Positions 9,314-18,326 of a DNA stretch of 64,000 nt are shown one piece after another (the stretch's first letter is position 1; each line of letters starts with the position of its first letter). The stretch comes from JAXMHQ01 sp046346665 (GTDB taxonomy: Bacteria; Verrucomicrobiota; Verrucomicrobiia; Limisphaerales; JAXMHQ01): the NCBI GenBank assembly GCA_046346665.1, contig JAXMHQ010000003.1, forward strand, positions 1 to 64,000, written 5' to 3'. The notes under the pieces were generated by a model. The model was given only the letters and a program-made list of their open reading frames with translations, had not been told where the DNA came from and ran no database searches. The position numbers and the translations under genes are program-made.

Positions 9314-9982
9314 TTAAGGTGCAGGAGCGGCCCCCACCTTTTTTGGCAAAGAAACAACATGGTTTGTCCGGTGGGAAAGGCGCGCCCGGGTCATGCGCTC
9401 GCGCAGGCCGCCATGACGAAGGAAATCACTCTGAAGGCGCTCCAGTTGCCGGTCCAGCAAATAGCCGGTCACCTTCACCAGCCCGGCGATGACATTGGCA
9501 CAAATGGCCGGGTCCGGATGTTCGATGCCTTTCTTGAAAGTCTGGTAGTTGGCGCCAAGCGTGCGGTTGAGTTTCCGGAGGCGGAGTGCATAAGGATGGT
9601 TTGGCGCCCATTCCTCAATGCCGCGTTCGCGCATGAAGTCGCGGTAATCTTCCAGCAACTCCTTGAAGCTCCCGCGCGCAACACCCGTGAGCTTGATCTC
9701 GATCTCCTTGGAAGTGCCCGAGTCCGCGCTGCCCTCGACAATGTTTTGTTTCCCGGAACGCGCCGCCTGGACCATCTGGTCGCGAGTACGCGAGCGCGGT
9801 TCGATGAAGCGGTTGCAGAAATAAACCGTGGCGTCGTAAACGACGAGGGCTTTTTGATAGGAAAGAAGTTTCGCGTAACCACCGTGAGGAGGGATGAAGC
9901 CCGGAAGGGACCCTTTCGTCCCTTTCGTCCCTTTTGTCCCTTGCGTCCCTTCAGTCCCTTCCACCCGCATGCCCCGGAGCAT
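9314..9982 (-). CDS. Four-helix-bundle (S23/IVS-type) protein with repeat-coded N-terminus
   Basis: A 222-residue protein. From about residue 38 (GGYAKLLSYQKALVVYDATV) it matches the four-helix-bundle family related to the protein coded in 23S rRNA intervening sequences and to the Avd accessory proteins of diversity-generating retroelements. Conserved segments are DQMVQAARSGKQNIVEG and ELLEDYRDFMRERG. Residues 9-25 read GTEGTQGTKGTKGTKGS because the gene start runs through a 9-base tandem array at 9911-9960. The true start may therefore be internal, with the array serving as leader. No rRNA gene, reverse transcriptase or variable repeat is nearby, so its role is open. It may be a free-standing mobile or RNA-binding element. 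Confidence 0.75.
   Translation of the reverse strand: MLRGMRVEGTEGTQGTKGTKGTKGSLPGFIPPHGGYAKLLSYQKALVVYDATVYFCNRFIEPRSRTRDQMVQAARSGKQNIVEGSADSGTSKEIEIKLTGVARGSFKELLEDYRDFMRERGIEEWAPNHPYALRLRKLNRTLGANYQTFKKGIEHPDPAICANVIAGLVKVTGYLLDRQLERLQSDFLRHGGLRERMTRARLSHRTNHVVSLPKKVGAAPAP
9911..9960 (-). repeat. Tandem 9-base word array B (AAGGGACNN)
   Basis: On the minus strand five and a half words AAGGGAC+NN follow each other with variable pairs (TG, GC, AA, GA, GA). Because the period is 9, it can be read as a repeating GTK/GT-rich tripeptide at the start of the four-helix-bundle gene. Unlike the other arrays in this window, no reverse-complement partner was found nearby. Confidence 0.7.
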
Positions 9983-10002
9983 GCTCTCTTCCTAACGCCT
10001 CG

Positions 10003-11967
10003 TCAACCCACCTTCGCCGCCTCTTTGGCCGGCGCATCCAAACACTTCCTGACAAGCCGCGCCAACTGCGACGGCAGATACGGCTTCGGCAGGAAAATCA
10101 TGTCGTCCCGGCGCAAATCCTTTCCGGTCAGCTCGTCGCTGTAACCGCTGGTGTAAATCACCCGCAAGTCCGACTTCCGCTTCTTCAAATTCTCCACCAG
10201 CTCCATGCCGGTCATGCCGCCGGGCATGATCATGTCGGTCAAAACCAGGTCGAATTTTCCGCCGGCCTGGTCCCACAACCGCAACGCCTCCGCGCCCGAT
10301 GCGGCCACGGTCACATTGTATTTGTACTCCCGCATCACTTCCTGCACGATCTCCCGCAGGCCGGGCTCGTCTTCCACAATCAAAATCGTCTCGCTGCCGC
10401 CGCGGATGGGCTCGGGTTTCACCACAAATTCCGTCGCGCTCCCCGTGCTGCCCGCGGCCGCCGCCGGGAAATACACCTTGAACGTCGTCCCAATCCCCAG
10501 CGAACTCTCCACCTCCACCCAGCCGTGATGCTGCTTCACAATGCCGTAAACCGTCGCCAGCCCCAGCCCCGTCCCTTTCCCCGGCTCCTTCGTCGAAAAG
10601 AACGGCTCGAAAATCCGCTGCAGCGTCTTGCTGTCCATCCCGCACCCGGTGTCGCCCACCGTCAGGCAAATAAACCTGCCCACGCGCGACTCGGGGTTGC
10701 GCCGCACAAAATCGTCATCCACGGTGATCGCCGCGGTGGTCACGGTCAGCTTGCCGCCCTTCGGCATCGCGTCGCGCGCGTTGACCGCCAGGTTCATGAT
10801 CACCTGCTCGAGCATGCCGGTGTCGGCTTCGATGTTCTGCTTGTCGGCCGCGTAATGCGTCTCCAGCGCGATGTCCTCGCCCAGGAGCCGCGACAGCATG
10901 TTCTCCACGTTGTGCAGCACCGTGTTCAAATCCACCAGCTTGGTCTGGAACACCTGCTTGCGGCTGAACATCAGCAGTTGCCGGATGAACTTCGCCGCGC
11001 GCTCCGCCGCGGCGCAAATCTGTTTCAAGGACTTTTCCGATGGCGCACCGGGGGCCGTGTTGTTCAGCAGGATGCCCGCATGCCCCTGGATCACCGTGAG
11101 CACGTTGTTGATGTCGTGCGCCACCCCCGCCGCAAGCTGCCCGACACATTCCATCTTCTGCGATTGCCGGAGCTGCGCTTCGAGGTTCAGCCGCTCGCTG
11201 ATGTCCTCCACCGTCACAATCATCCCGTCCACCTTGCCCTCCGCGTCGAGCAGCGGGGCGGCGTTGGTGGACAGCAACACGCGCCGGCCGCCGGCCTGGA
11301 CCGCGTGATGCACGTCCTGCACGGGCTGGCCCGACGAAATAACGCCGCGCAACGGGGACGTTTTTCCGGAAACCGGGTTGCCATCCAGGTCGGTCAATGA
11401 CCAGTCGAGACAACTGCAGGTGCGCTTGGCAACGGCTTCCTTGGCGAGCCCGAGAACTTCCTCGGCCTTGTGATTGGCGAAGGTGATGATGCCGGAGGCG
11501 TTGGCCATCAGGATCGCCACCGGGCTCGTTTCCGTGATGCGGCTGATCAGGTCGCGTTCGCGCCGGAGATGTTCCTCGGCCTGCGCGCCTTCAATCGCAT
11601 ACCGGATCGCCCGTTCCAGGGTGTCGGCGCTGAGCTGGCCCTTGACCAGGTAATCCGCGGCGCCGGCCTTCATCGCTTCCACGTCCACCTCGTGGTCGCC
11701 CTGCCCCGTCAGAAGAATCATCGGCGCACGGCACCCGAGCTGGCGCGCCTCCCGGAGCAGGTCCAGCCCCGTCATCGCGCCCAAACGATAATCCAGCAGA
11801 CAAATGTCGTGCTCGCGGCGCTGCACCGCCGCCAGCCCGTCCTCGAAGTTGCTCTTCCATTCCACCTGGTACCGCCGGTCGCGAATGCGCGAAATCAAAT
11901 CGCGCGAGATGATGTAATCATCCTCGTCGTCGTCGACCAGCAGCACTCGAATGGGCGTGTCGTGCAT
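10003..11967 (-). CDS. Hybrid sensor histidine kinase (REC-PAS-HisKA-HATPase-REC)
   Basis: A 654-residue cytoplasmic hybrid kinase without membrane segments. Domain order: receiver 1 (about 5-125; phospho-acceptor Asp59 in CLLDYRLG), PAS (about 140-260), HisKA dimerisation with the phosphorylated His284 in GVAHDINN, ATPase (N-box NLAVNARDA near 393, G-box GKGTGLGLATVYG near 464), and receiver 2 (about 525-645; Asp578 in VLTDMIMPGGMTG). The HDINN form is typical of NtrB-like hybrid kinases. It is last in a three-gene operon, starting 12 bases after the response-regulator stop. This suggests a phosphorelay in which the N-terminal receiver accepts phosphate from another kinase, perhaps the upstream one. 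The signal is not known. Confidence 0.92.
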   Translation of the reverse strand: MHDTPIRVLLVDDDEDDYIISRDLISRIRDRRYQVEWKSNFEDGLAAVQRREHDICLLDYRLGAMTGLDLLREARQLGCRAPMILLTGQGDHEVDVEAMKAGAADYLVKGQLSADTLERAIRYAIEGAQAEEHLRRERDLISRITETSPVAILMANASGIITFANHKAEEVLGLAKEAVAKRTCSCLDWSLTDLDGNPVSGKTSPLRGVISSGQPVQDVHHAVQAGGRRVLLSTNAAPLLDAEGKVDGMIVTVEDISERLNLEAQLRQSQKMECVGQLAAGVAHDINNVLTVIQGHAGILLNNTAPGAPSEKSLKQICAAAERAAKFIRQLLMFSRKQVFQTKLVDLNTVLHNVENMLSRLLGEDIALETHYAADKQNIEADTGMLEQVIMNLAVNARDAMPKGGKLTVTTAAITVDDDFVRRNPESRVGRFICLTVGDTGCGMDSKTLQRIFEPFFSTKEPGKGTGLGLATVYGIVKQHHGWVEVESSLGIGTTFKVYFPAAAAGSTGSATEFVVKPEPIRGGSETILIVEDEPGLREIVQEVMREYKYNVTVAASGAEALRLWDQAGGKFDLVLTDMIMPGGMTGMELVENLKKRKSDLRVIYTSGYSDELTGKDLRRDDMIFLPKPYLPSQLARLVRKCLDAPAKEAAKVG

Positions 11968-11979
11968 GCGAACGGCGGA

Positions 11980-12471
11980 TTACGCCTCGTCCGGCGGCAG
12001 TTCCACCACTTCAAACCAGTAACGTCCCAGCACCTTCACGATTTCCACCAGCGACTTGAACGTCACGGGCTTCGTGATGTAGGAATTCACACCCAGGTCG
12101 TAGGTGCGCAGAATGTCCTCCTCCGCCTTCGACGTCGTGAGCACGACAATCGGGATCCGGCGGAATTCCGGGTGCGCCTTGATTTCCTTCAGCGCCTCGC
12201 GGCCGTCCTTGCGGGGCATGTTCAGGTCCAGCAGGATCAGGCCCGGCAGCGGCGTGCCTTCCAGCGCCTGGTACTTGCCGCGGCGATGCAGGTATTCCAT
12301 CAACTCCTCGCCGTCCTCAACCGTCGCCAGCGCGTTGGCCAGCCGGTTCTCCTTGAACGCGTCCCGCGTCAACTGGCGGTCGTCCGGATCATCATCCGCC
12401 AGCAGGATGGTAATCATGTTGCCGTCGTGGGTCGTCAGGCCGTCTTTGGTCTGCTTGACTTCAGTCATCAT
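11980..12471 (-). CDS. Rcp1-type single-domain response regulator
   Basis: A 163-residue stand-alone receiver without an output domain. The acidic pocket is ADDDPDD, the phospho-acceptor is Asp82 in LILLDLNMPRKDG, followed by VVLTTSKAEED and the conserved Lys in YITKPV. This spacing and the LNMPRKDG motif are typical of the Rcp1 family that partners phytochrome-like kinases. The start overlaps the stop of the upstream kinase gene (ATGA), so translation is coupled and the two are likely cognate. A phosphate shuttle between the upstream kinase and the downstream hybrid kinase is a plausible role. Confidence 0.92.
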   Translation of the reverse strand: MMTEVKQTKDGLTTHDGNMITILLADDDPDDRQLTRDAFKENRLANALATVEDGEELMEYLHRRGKYQALEGTPLPGLILLDLNMPRKDGREALKEIKAHPEFRRIPIVVLTTSKAEEDILRTYDLGVNSYITKPVTFKSLVEIVKVLGRYWFEVVELPPDEA

Positions 12472-13991
12472 ACGCTTCCTTGGGGTTGTGTCACGGGCAA
12501 CGTCACAATAAACGTCGACCCATGGCCGGGTTTGCTCCGGGCGGTGATCTCACCGCCGTGGTACAAAACAATCTTCCGGGCGATGGCCAGCCCCATCCCC
12601 GTGCCCTCATACTCGCTCCGCGTGTGCAACCGCTGGAAAACATTGAATATCCGGTCCAGGTATTTCTCCTCGAACCCGATCCCGTTGTCGGACACGCGAA
12701 TCTCGCAGTAATCCGCCTCCGCCGCGTCCGACCGCGACCGCCGCAGTTTCACAATCACCGAGTCCACCCGGATCACCGGCGGCTCGTCCGGCTTGCGGAA
12801 CTTGATCGCGTTGCCTAACAAATTCTGCATGAGTTGCCGCATCTGGACCGTCTCGCCCTCCACCACCGGCAGCGCCCCGATCTCTATCCTCCCGCCGCAC
12901 GCCTGCAGCGCAGCCTCAAGGTCCGACGCCACATCCCTCGCCGTCCGCGCCAGGTCCACCGTCGTGAACGGTTGCGCTTTCGTCGTCACCCGCGAAAACG
13001 CCAGCAAATCCGTGATCAACACCTGCATTCGCGACGCCGCCTTGCGCATCCGCTCCAGGTAATCCAGCCCCTCGGGCGACAGGCCCTCCTGGCATTTCTC
13101 CCGCAGCCGCTCCCCGAACACCACGATCTTCCGCAATGGCTCCTGCAAATCGTGCGACGCCACATACGCGAAATCCTGCAGCTCGCGGTTGCTCCGCTCC
13201 AGTTGCGTCGTGAACTGCCGCAGCTTGTCCTCGCTCTTGCGCAGCGCCTCCTGCGTCAGCTTGCTGTGATGGATGTTCCTCGTGATGCCCGCCGTCCCCA
13301 GGATGTTCCCGTCGCGATCCTTCCACAATACCTTGCTCGCCGAGACCCAGTAACATTCCCCGGGCTTGCCATACACCGGGATGAATTGCTCCTGGTTCAA
13401 AATCGGCTCCCCGCTCGCAATCAATGCCTGTTCATCCGAGAAAAATTGCGTCGCCAGGTCGTTCGGAAAATAATCAAAGTCCGACTTGCCCACCATTTCC
13501 TGCGTGGTCTCCAGACCCAGCGACCGCGCATGGGCCAGGTTGTTCAACACAAACCGGCCGCGGCGGTCCTTCGCATAAATATGGTCGGGCAAATTGTCCA
13601 GGATCGCCCGCAGAAGTTCCTGCTCCTGCAGCATGGTCTGGCGCTCCGTCGCCGCGGTCGCGGCCCGCTGCACAAGCGAACGCCGATAGGTCAGCGCCCG
13701 CTTCGCCGTCACTCCCCATGCAATCACAAACATCAACACCAACGCCGTCCCAACCGCAACGGTCAAGTCCAGCACGGGCCCGGACGCGCGCAGCAGCCGG
13801 ATCCACGGCCACGCAATCGCCGCCGCCGTCAGGAACAACGACAGCACCAGTAGACGTCCCGGAAAGACGGGGCCCGAAGCGGAAACGGCGGGGGTGCCCG
13901 GAGAATTTTCGCGGGCTTTCAATCCGGACATCAGAACCGGCACGGCGACAGCCTGTGCGGCCCCGTTGCCCATGTAATTACCGGGTTTCAT
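12468..13991 (-). CDS. Membrane-bound PAS sensor histidine kinase
   Basis: A 507-residue kinase counted from the ATG at 13991; a TTG eight codons upstream is less likely. Two membrane segments (about 44-65 and 73-94) anchor it with no large periplasmic domain between them. A PAS domain (about 125-245; DHIYAKDRRGRFVLNN) is followed by HisKA with His280 in YVASHDLQEPLRK, the motif of phytochrome-type kinases, and an ATPase domain (QLMQNLLGNAIKFR; GTGMGLAIARKIV). It is first in the operon with an Rcp-type regulator and a hybrid kinase. The stop overlaps the next start, and an AAGGAAG ribosome site lies inside its 3' end. The PAS domain has no obvious cofactor residues that reveal the ligand. Confidence 0.92.
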   Translation of the reverse strand: MKPGNYMGNGAAQAVAVPVLMSGLKARENSPGTPAVSASGPVFPGRLLVLSLFLTAAAIAWPWIRLLRASGPVLDLTVAVGTALVLMFVIAWGVTAKRALTYRRSLVQRAATAATERQTMLQEQELLRAILDNLPDHIYAKDRRGRFVLNNLAHARSLGLETTQEMVGKSDFDYFPNDLATQFFSDEQALIASGEPILNQEQFIPVYGKPGECYWVSASKVLWKDRDGNILGTAGITRNIHHSKLTQEALRKSEDKLRQFTTQLERSNRELQDFAYVASHDLQEPLRKIVVFGERLREKCQEGLSPEGLDYLERMRKAASRMQVLITDLLAFSRVTTKAQPFTTVDLARTARDVASDLEAALQACGGRIEIGALPVVEGETVQMRQLMQNLLGNAIKFRKPDEPPVIRVDSVIVKLRRSRSDAAEADYCEIRVSDNGIGFEEKYLDRIFNVFQRLHTRSEYEGTGMGLAIARKIVLYHGGEITARSKPGHGSTFIVTLPVTQPQGSV

Positions 13992-14219
13992 TCGGATTCC
14001 GCCCTGACGTAGCAACTAAGATGCCCCGGCTAAACCACCTAAGCTCATCCTTGACCACGGTGCGCAGATTCCGACAACGCCCCGGGTCCGCCCCCGGCTC
14101 CACCCCGGGTTCTGCCGTTTACAAATCCGCCGGTTTGCCATTAATCTGGACATCGGTGTGCGTAAACCAATACACGTGATCGTCAAATCCGGCCCCCCGT
14201 CCGCGCCGTTCCTCCGTCC

Positions 14220-15041
14220 ATGACTTCCCTGCCTGACACCCTCGGAATCATCGCCGGGAACCGCTCCCTGCCGCTCCTTTTCGCGCGCCAGGCCCGGGCC
14301 ATGGGCGCCCGCCGCCTCGTCGCCGTCGGCGTCGAAGGCGAAACCGACCCCGCCCTCGCCGGCCTCGTCGACGACATGATCTGGCTCCGCGTCGGGCAGC
14401 TCTCCAAAATGATCTCCGCGTTCACCGACCGCGGCGTCGCCCATTGTGTCATGCTGGGACAGATCGCGCCCAAAAACCTGTTCGACATACGGCCCGACCT
14501 CCGCGCCCTCGGACTGCTTATGCGGCTCAAGGAACGCAACGCCCATTCGCTGTTTGGCGGCATCGCGGCCGAACTCCAAAAGGACGGCGTCACCCTCATC
14601 GAAGCCACCCCCTGGCTCCAACCCCTCATGCCCGGACCCGGATTTCAACTGGGGCCCCGCCTCTCCGCCGAACAGGCCGACGACGTCGCTTTCGGCCACC
14701 GCATCGCCAAGGAAATTTCACGGCTCGAAATCGGCCAGCTGGTCGTCGTCAAAAAAGGCACCGTGCTCGCCGTCGAAGGATTCGAAGGCACCGACCGGTG
14801 CCTGGCCCGCGGAGGCGAACTCGCGGGCAAAGACGGCGGCGCCGTCGCCGTCAAGGTGGCCAAGGCCGGGCACGACATGCGCTTCGACGTCCCCTGCATC
14901 GGCGCCCAGACCCTCGAAACCTGCGCCGCGTCCGGCATCTCGGTCCTGGCGCTCGAACCCGGCCGCACCTTGTTGCTCGAACAGGAAGCTTGCGAAAAGA
15001 TCGCCGCTAAAAATAGAATCTCCGTCACCACGATCGGGTGA
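14220..15041 (+). CDS. lpxI: UDP-2,3-diacylglucosamine diphosphatase LpxI
   Basis: A 273-residue cytosolic enzyme of the DUF1009/LpxI family, which hydrolyses UDP-2,3-diacylglucosamine to lipid X and UMP in lipid A synthesis. LpxI replaces LpxH in many bacteria. Supporting features are the N-terminal LGIIAGNRSLPLLFARQAR, the middle MLGQIAPKNLFD, and the C-terminal catalytic part GTVLAVEGFEGTDRCLARGG followed by GAVAVKVAKAGHDMRFDVP and GAQTLE. Full length. It is divergent from the kinase operon and leads a plus-strand group whose next gene starts 31 bases downstream. It indicates a lipopolysaccharide-bearing outer membrane. Confidence 0.95.
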   Translation: MTSLPDTLGIIAGNRSLPLLFARQARAMGARRLVAVGVEGETDPALAGLVDDMIWLRVGQLSKMISAFTDRGVAHCVMLGQIAPKNLFDIRPDLRALGLLMRLKERNAHSLFGGIAAELQKDGVTLIEATPWLQPLMPGPGFQLGPRLSAEQADDVAFGHRIAKEISRLEIGQLVVVKKGTVLAVEGFEGTDRCLARGGELAGKDGGAVAVKVAKAGHDMRFDVPCIGAQTLETCAASGISVLALEPGRTLLLEQEACEKIAAKNRISVTTIG

Positions 15042-15072
15042 TCGCCGGATTGAAACGCAACTTTATATCAAC

Positions 15073-15579
15073 ATGCTGACCGCCCACGAATTGTTCGGAT
15101 TCATGTCCCCCGCCCTCGCCGCGGACATCCTCGCCTACATTTTTGAATCCGAGAAGCCCACCTACCGCGCCACCCTCAACGCCGTCGCCGAAGCGCGCCA
15201 CCTCCGGCCCGTGTTCCTCGAACGCCAGGCCAAAACCCAGCGCCACGCCACCATGCTCGCCTGCCTCGCCCGGCCCAACCTCGAGGTGGTCTCCGGCAAC
15301 CTCCTCCGCACCTGGCTCGTCAAAAAATACAAATCCATGCTCGTCGATTTCCTCAACGCCCTCGGAATCGAAAATAACGAAGGCGTCGTCGACGATCTCC
15401 CCGCCTCCATGGACGACGCCAAACTCGCCGCCGCCGTCGAAGTGCTCCTCGGCAAATACCCGCCCGAAACCGTCTCGGTCTACCTCCACGCCTTCAATGA
15501 CATGAACGAGGCCAACTGGTCGAACCTCCAGAAAATGCTGGAAACCGACAAACGACTGCAACTCGGCGCCGCCGCCTGA
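15073..15579 (+). CDS. Conserved hypothetical protein downstream of lpxI
   Basis: A 168-residue soluble, mostly helical protein starting MLTAHELFGFMSPALAADIL. The ATG at 15073 is chosen because residues from there on look like a coherent protein, whereas the open frame upstream overlaps lpxI in another frame. It is rich in Leu and Ala, with charged helices (FLERQAKTQRHATML, WLVKKYKSMLVDFLNALG). No catalytic motif or signal peptide is seen. Its position 31 bases after lpxI and 22 bases before a membrane-TPR gene suggests one transcript. I do not recognise the family; similar proteins of this shape occur in Verrucomicrobiota. Confidence 0.7.
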   Translation: MLTAHELFGFMSPALAADILAYIFESEKPTYRATLNAVAEARHLRPVFLERQAKTQRHATMLACLARPNLEVVSGNLLRTWLVKKYKSMLVDFLNALGIENNEGVVDDLPASMDDAKLAAAVEVLLGKYPPETVSVYLHAFNDMNEANWSNLQKMLETDKRLQLGAAA

Positions 15580-15601
15580 CCCGGCGCCGCCCCCGGCCGC
15601 C

Positions 15602-18121
15602 ATGCCCAACGGATTCCGCCAAGCCTCGCGCTGGCTGGCCATCGCACTCGCCCTCTTCGCCGCCCTCGGCGTCCCCGCCGCACTCGCCTGGAAATATTCC
15701 CGGGAACCAAAGATCGCCTTCCTTCCCCGCATCGCCCCGTCGGAATGGATCGTCTATCCCGCCGCCACCACCGCCATCTCCATCCAGCCCCGCCTCCCCC
15801 TCGCCACGGAGTTCACCACCGAATTCATCCTCGACACCGTTCCCAGCAGCGCTTCGCTCCGCGCCGCCGCATTCGGCAACGCCTCCGTCCGCATCAACGG
15901 TCAACCCGCCGCCCTCGACTCAACCTCCAACTGGAAAACGCCGCGCGAATTCGATCCCGCCCCGCTCCTCGTCCGGGGCACAAATACCATTTCCGTCTCC
16001 GTCCTCAACAGCAACGGACCACCCGCCCTCTGGCTCGCCCTCGAAGCCGGCCCCGCCCGCATCCGGTCGGATGAAACCTGGCAGGCGTCCTATGCCGGCG
16101 CCACACCCACCGCCGCCCGGCTTGCCAGCCGGCCGAAATGGGACCCGCCCGGAAATCCTTTGCACGCAGGCGAACCCTCCCTCGGCGAAGCGCTCCGCGC
16201 CGCGGCCCCGTGCCTGGCTTTGTTCACCGCGCTGTCCGCCGCCCTCGTTTACCTCGCCGGAAAACGCCCCGCCGATTTTTCAAAATGGCTCCTGCCCGCG
16301 CTCGCCCTGGCCTGGGCCGCCCTGTTCGCCAACAACCTCGGCGCCCTGCCGCCCCGCGCCGGATTCGACGCCTCCGGCCACCTCGCCTACATCCGGTTCA
16401 TCCAGGAACACCACGCTCTCCCCGCCGCGGACCAGGGCTGGGAAATGTTCCAGCCGCCGCTCTATTACCTCCTGTCCGCCGGATTGCTCGGATCGCTCGG
16501 GCTCACCGTGGCCGACCCCGCCGCCGTCACCGCGCTCCGCCTTTTCGGCCTCGCCATTGGACTTCTCCACCTCGGCGCGGTGAACGTCGCCCTGCGCGCG
16601 GTGTTTCCCGGCGACAACGCCCGCCGCAAATGGGGCCTGCTCCTGGCCGCCGCCATGCCGCCGCTCCTCTACCTGTCCCAATTCGTCACCAACGAAGCCT
16701 TCGCCGCCATGCTCGCCAGCGCCACCGTCGCCTGGACACTCCGGTTGCTCCGGCGATCCGACGATTCCTGGCTCTCACTCGCCGCCCTCGGCGCGCTGCT
16801 CGGCCTGTCGCTCCTCGCCAAAAGCACCACCGTCCTCCTCCTGCCCGTCGTGATCGGCACCCTCGCGTGGCACTGGGCCGACACCCGCGCCACACCCGCC
16901 CGCAACGCTCTCCCGCGCGCCGCCATGATCCTCGCGCTCTGCCTCGCCATCGGCGGATGGCACTACGCCCGGGCCTGGATGCATTATGGCAACCCGCTCA
17001 TCGGCGTCTGGGACCCGCGCCTCGCCGACTGGTGGCAGGACGACGGCTACCGCACCAGCGCCTTTTTCCTGCCCACCGGCGACGGGCTCGCTCATCCCTG
17101 GTTCGCATCGCTGAAAAGTTTTCCCGACGGAATTTATTCCACGCTCTGGGGCGACGGGCTTGCCGGCGGCGCGGGCGATTTCTTCGGGCGCCCGCCCTGG
17201 AATTACCCTTGCATGGCCGCAAGCTTCTGGCTCGCGCTGCTGCCGACCGCGGGCATTTTGATCGGACTGCTGGCCGCCACGCGCCGCTTCCTGCGCCAGC
17301 CCACCGCCCAATGGTTCCTCCTGCTCGGCCTGATCGCCACTCTCGCCATCGCCGTCGTCCACATGTCCATCACCGTCCCCTACAGTTGCATGGTGAAATC
17401 GTTCTACGGCATGGCCGCTCTCGTCCCCGTCTGCGCCCTCGGCGCCCTCGGCCTCGAAACCCTCGCAGGCCGCGCCCGAGCCCGGCGCGCCGTCGTCGCG
17501 GCTTTATTTGGACTCTGGTGCCTGGCGAGTTTTGGATCGTTCTGGATCGTGCGTTCGACCACCCCGGCCATCATCGGCCGCGTGAACGCCCTCATTGAAA
17601 GCCGGCGGTATCCCGAAATGTTCGACCTGCTCCATGCCAGCCTCGCGCGGAATCCGGCCGACGCCGACCTGCGCTACACGCTCGCGCAGGTGGACACCTC
17701 GGCGGGAATGGCGGATGACGCACTGTCGGAAACGGCCCGGCTCACCCGCGATCATCCCGCGGACCCGCGCGCCCCGTACCTGGCCTCGGTAAACCTGGAG
17801 CACAAAGGCCAGGTCGACGAAGCGCTGGTTCAGGCCCGGCGATCGGTGGAACTGGCGCCTGGATTCGCGTCCGGCTGGGAACAACTCGCCCGCCTGGAAT
17901 TACTGTGCCGGCAATATCCCGGCGCCGAAGCTGCCGCGCGCCGCGGCCTGCAGCTCGCCCCGTTCAATCCCAAACTCCGATTCGCCCTCGCCTGCAGCCG
18001 GGCCGCCGCCCGTGACGAGCCCGGCGCCCGCGAACAACTCGACCTCTCCCGCCGCCTCGGCCCCGCCTGGCCCGACGCCACCACCCTGCTTGATGCCGCC
18101 CGCAGTTCAGCAGCCCCGTAG
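15602..18121 (+). CDS. Multi-pass membrane glycosyltransferase-like protein with C-terminal TPRs
   Basis: An 839-residue protein. One N-terminal membrane segment (about 10-28) precedes a periplasmic beta-rich domain (about 45-185), then about ten or eleven further membrane segments (about 200-620). The FDASGHLAYIRFI and QGWEMFQPPLYYLLSA segments resemble the first periplasmic loop of GT-C dolichyl/polyprenyl-phosphate sugar transferases (PMT/ArnT type), where an acidic residue is catalytic. The last 200 residues form TPR repeats (ADLRYTLAQVDTSAGMADDA, then GFASGWEQLARLELL). A role in glycosylating cell-surface material is inferred only. Architecture parallels the tandem membrane-TPR pair at 49.5-53.4 kb, but sequence similarity is low. 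Confidence 0.75.
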   Translation: MPNGFRQASRWLAIALALFAALGVPAALAWKYSREPKIAFLPRIAPSEWIVYPAATTAISIQPRLPLATEFTTEFILDTVPSSASLRAAAFGNASVRINGQPAALDSTSNWKTPREFDPAPLLVRGTNTISVSVLNSNGPPALWLALEAGPARIRSDETWQASYAGATPTAARLASRPKWDPPGNPLHAGEPSLGEALRAAAPCLALFTALSAALVYLAGKRPADFSKWLLPALALAWAALFANNLGALPPRAGFDASGHLAYIRFIQEHHALPAADQGWEMFQPPLYYLLSAGLLGSLGLTVADPAAVTALRLFGLAIGLLHLGAVNVALRAVFPGDNARRKWGLLLAAAMPPLLYLSQFVTNEAFAAMLASATVAWTLRLLRRSDDSWLSLAALGALLGLSLLAKSTTVLLLPVVIGTLAWHWADTRATPARNALPRAAMILALCLAIGGWHYARAWMHYGNPLIGVWDPRLADWWQDDGYRTSAFFLPTGDGLAHPWFASLKSFPDGIYSTLWGDGLAGGAGDFFGRPPWNYPCMAASFWLALLPTAGILIGLLAATRRFLRQPTAQWFLLLGLIATLAIAVVHMSITVPYSCMVKSFYGMAALVPVCALGALGLETLAGRARARRAVVAALFGLWCLASFGSFWIVRSTTPAIIGRVNALIESRRYPEMFDLLHASLARNPADADLRYTLAQVDTSAGMADDALSETARLTRDHPADPRAPYLASVNLEHKGQVDEALVQARRSVELAPGFASGWEQLARLELLCRQYPGAEAAARRGLQLAPFNPKLRFALACSRAAARDEPGAREQLDLSRRLGPAWPDATTLLDAARSSAAP

Positions 18122-18163
18122 CCGTTCGGCGCCCCGGGAATTGCGGCAACCCCTGCAAACCCT

Positions 18164-18226
18164 CAAATGTTGAATGTCTAGATGTGACACCCCGCCCCGG
18201 TGTCACATCTAGACATTCAACATTTG
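18164..18226 (+). repeat. REP palindrome copy 1 (63 bp, 28-bp perfect arms)
   Basis: The left arm begins CAAATGTTGAATGTCTAGAT and ends GACACC; the right arm is its exact reverse complement; the 7-base loop is CCGCCCC. Length and arms are identical to copies 2 and 3, while the loop differs. A related tail (TTCTTGGACGTTT) follows on the right. It lies 42 bases after the stop of the membrane-TPR gene and can act as a transcription terminator. It is the only copy in the window that is far from the RAYT gene. Confidence 0.9.
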
Positions 18227-18326
18227 ATGAGTTCTTGGACGTTTGAGGCGGCCATGGGAACGCCGGTCTCCTGTCGGAACATTCAGCACGCACCCTTGAA
18301 ACGCGCCGGACGTTCCCGTCACAAAG

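Noticed and set aside
9314..9982. Diversity-generating retroelement around the Avd-like four-helix-bundle gene
   Set aside because: No reverse transcriptase, template repeat or variable repeat is seen within several kb.
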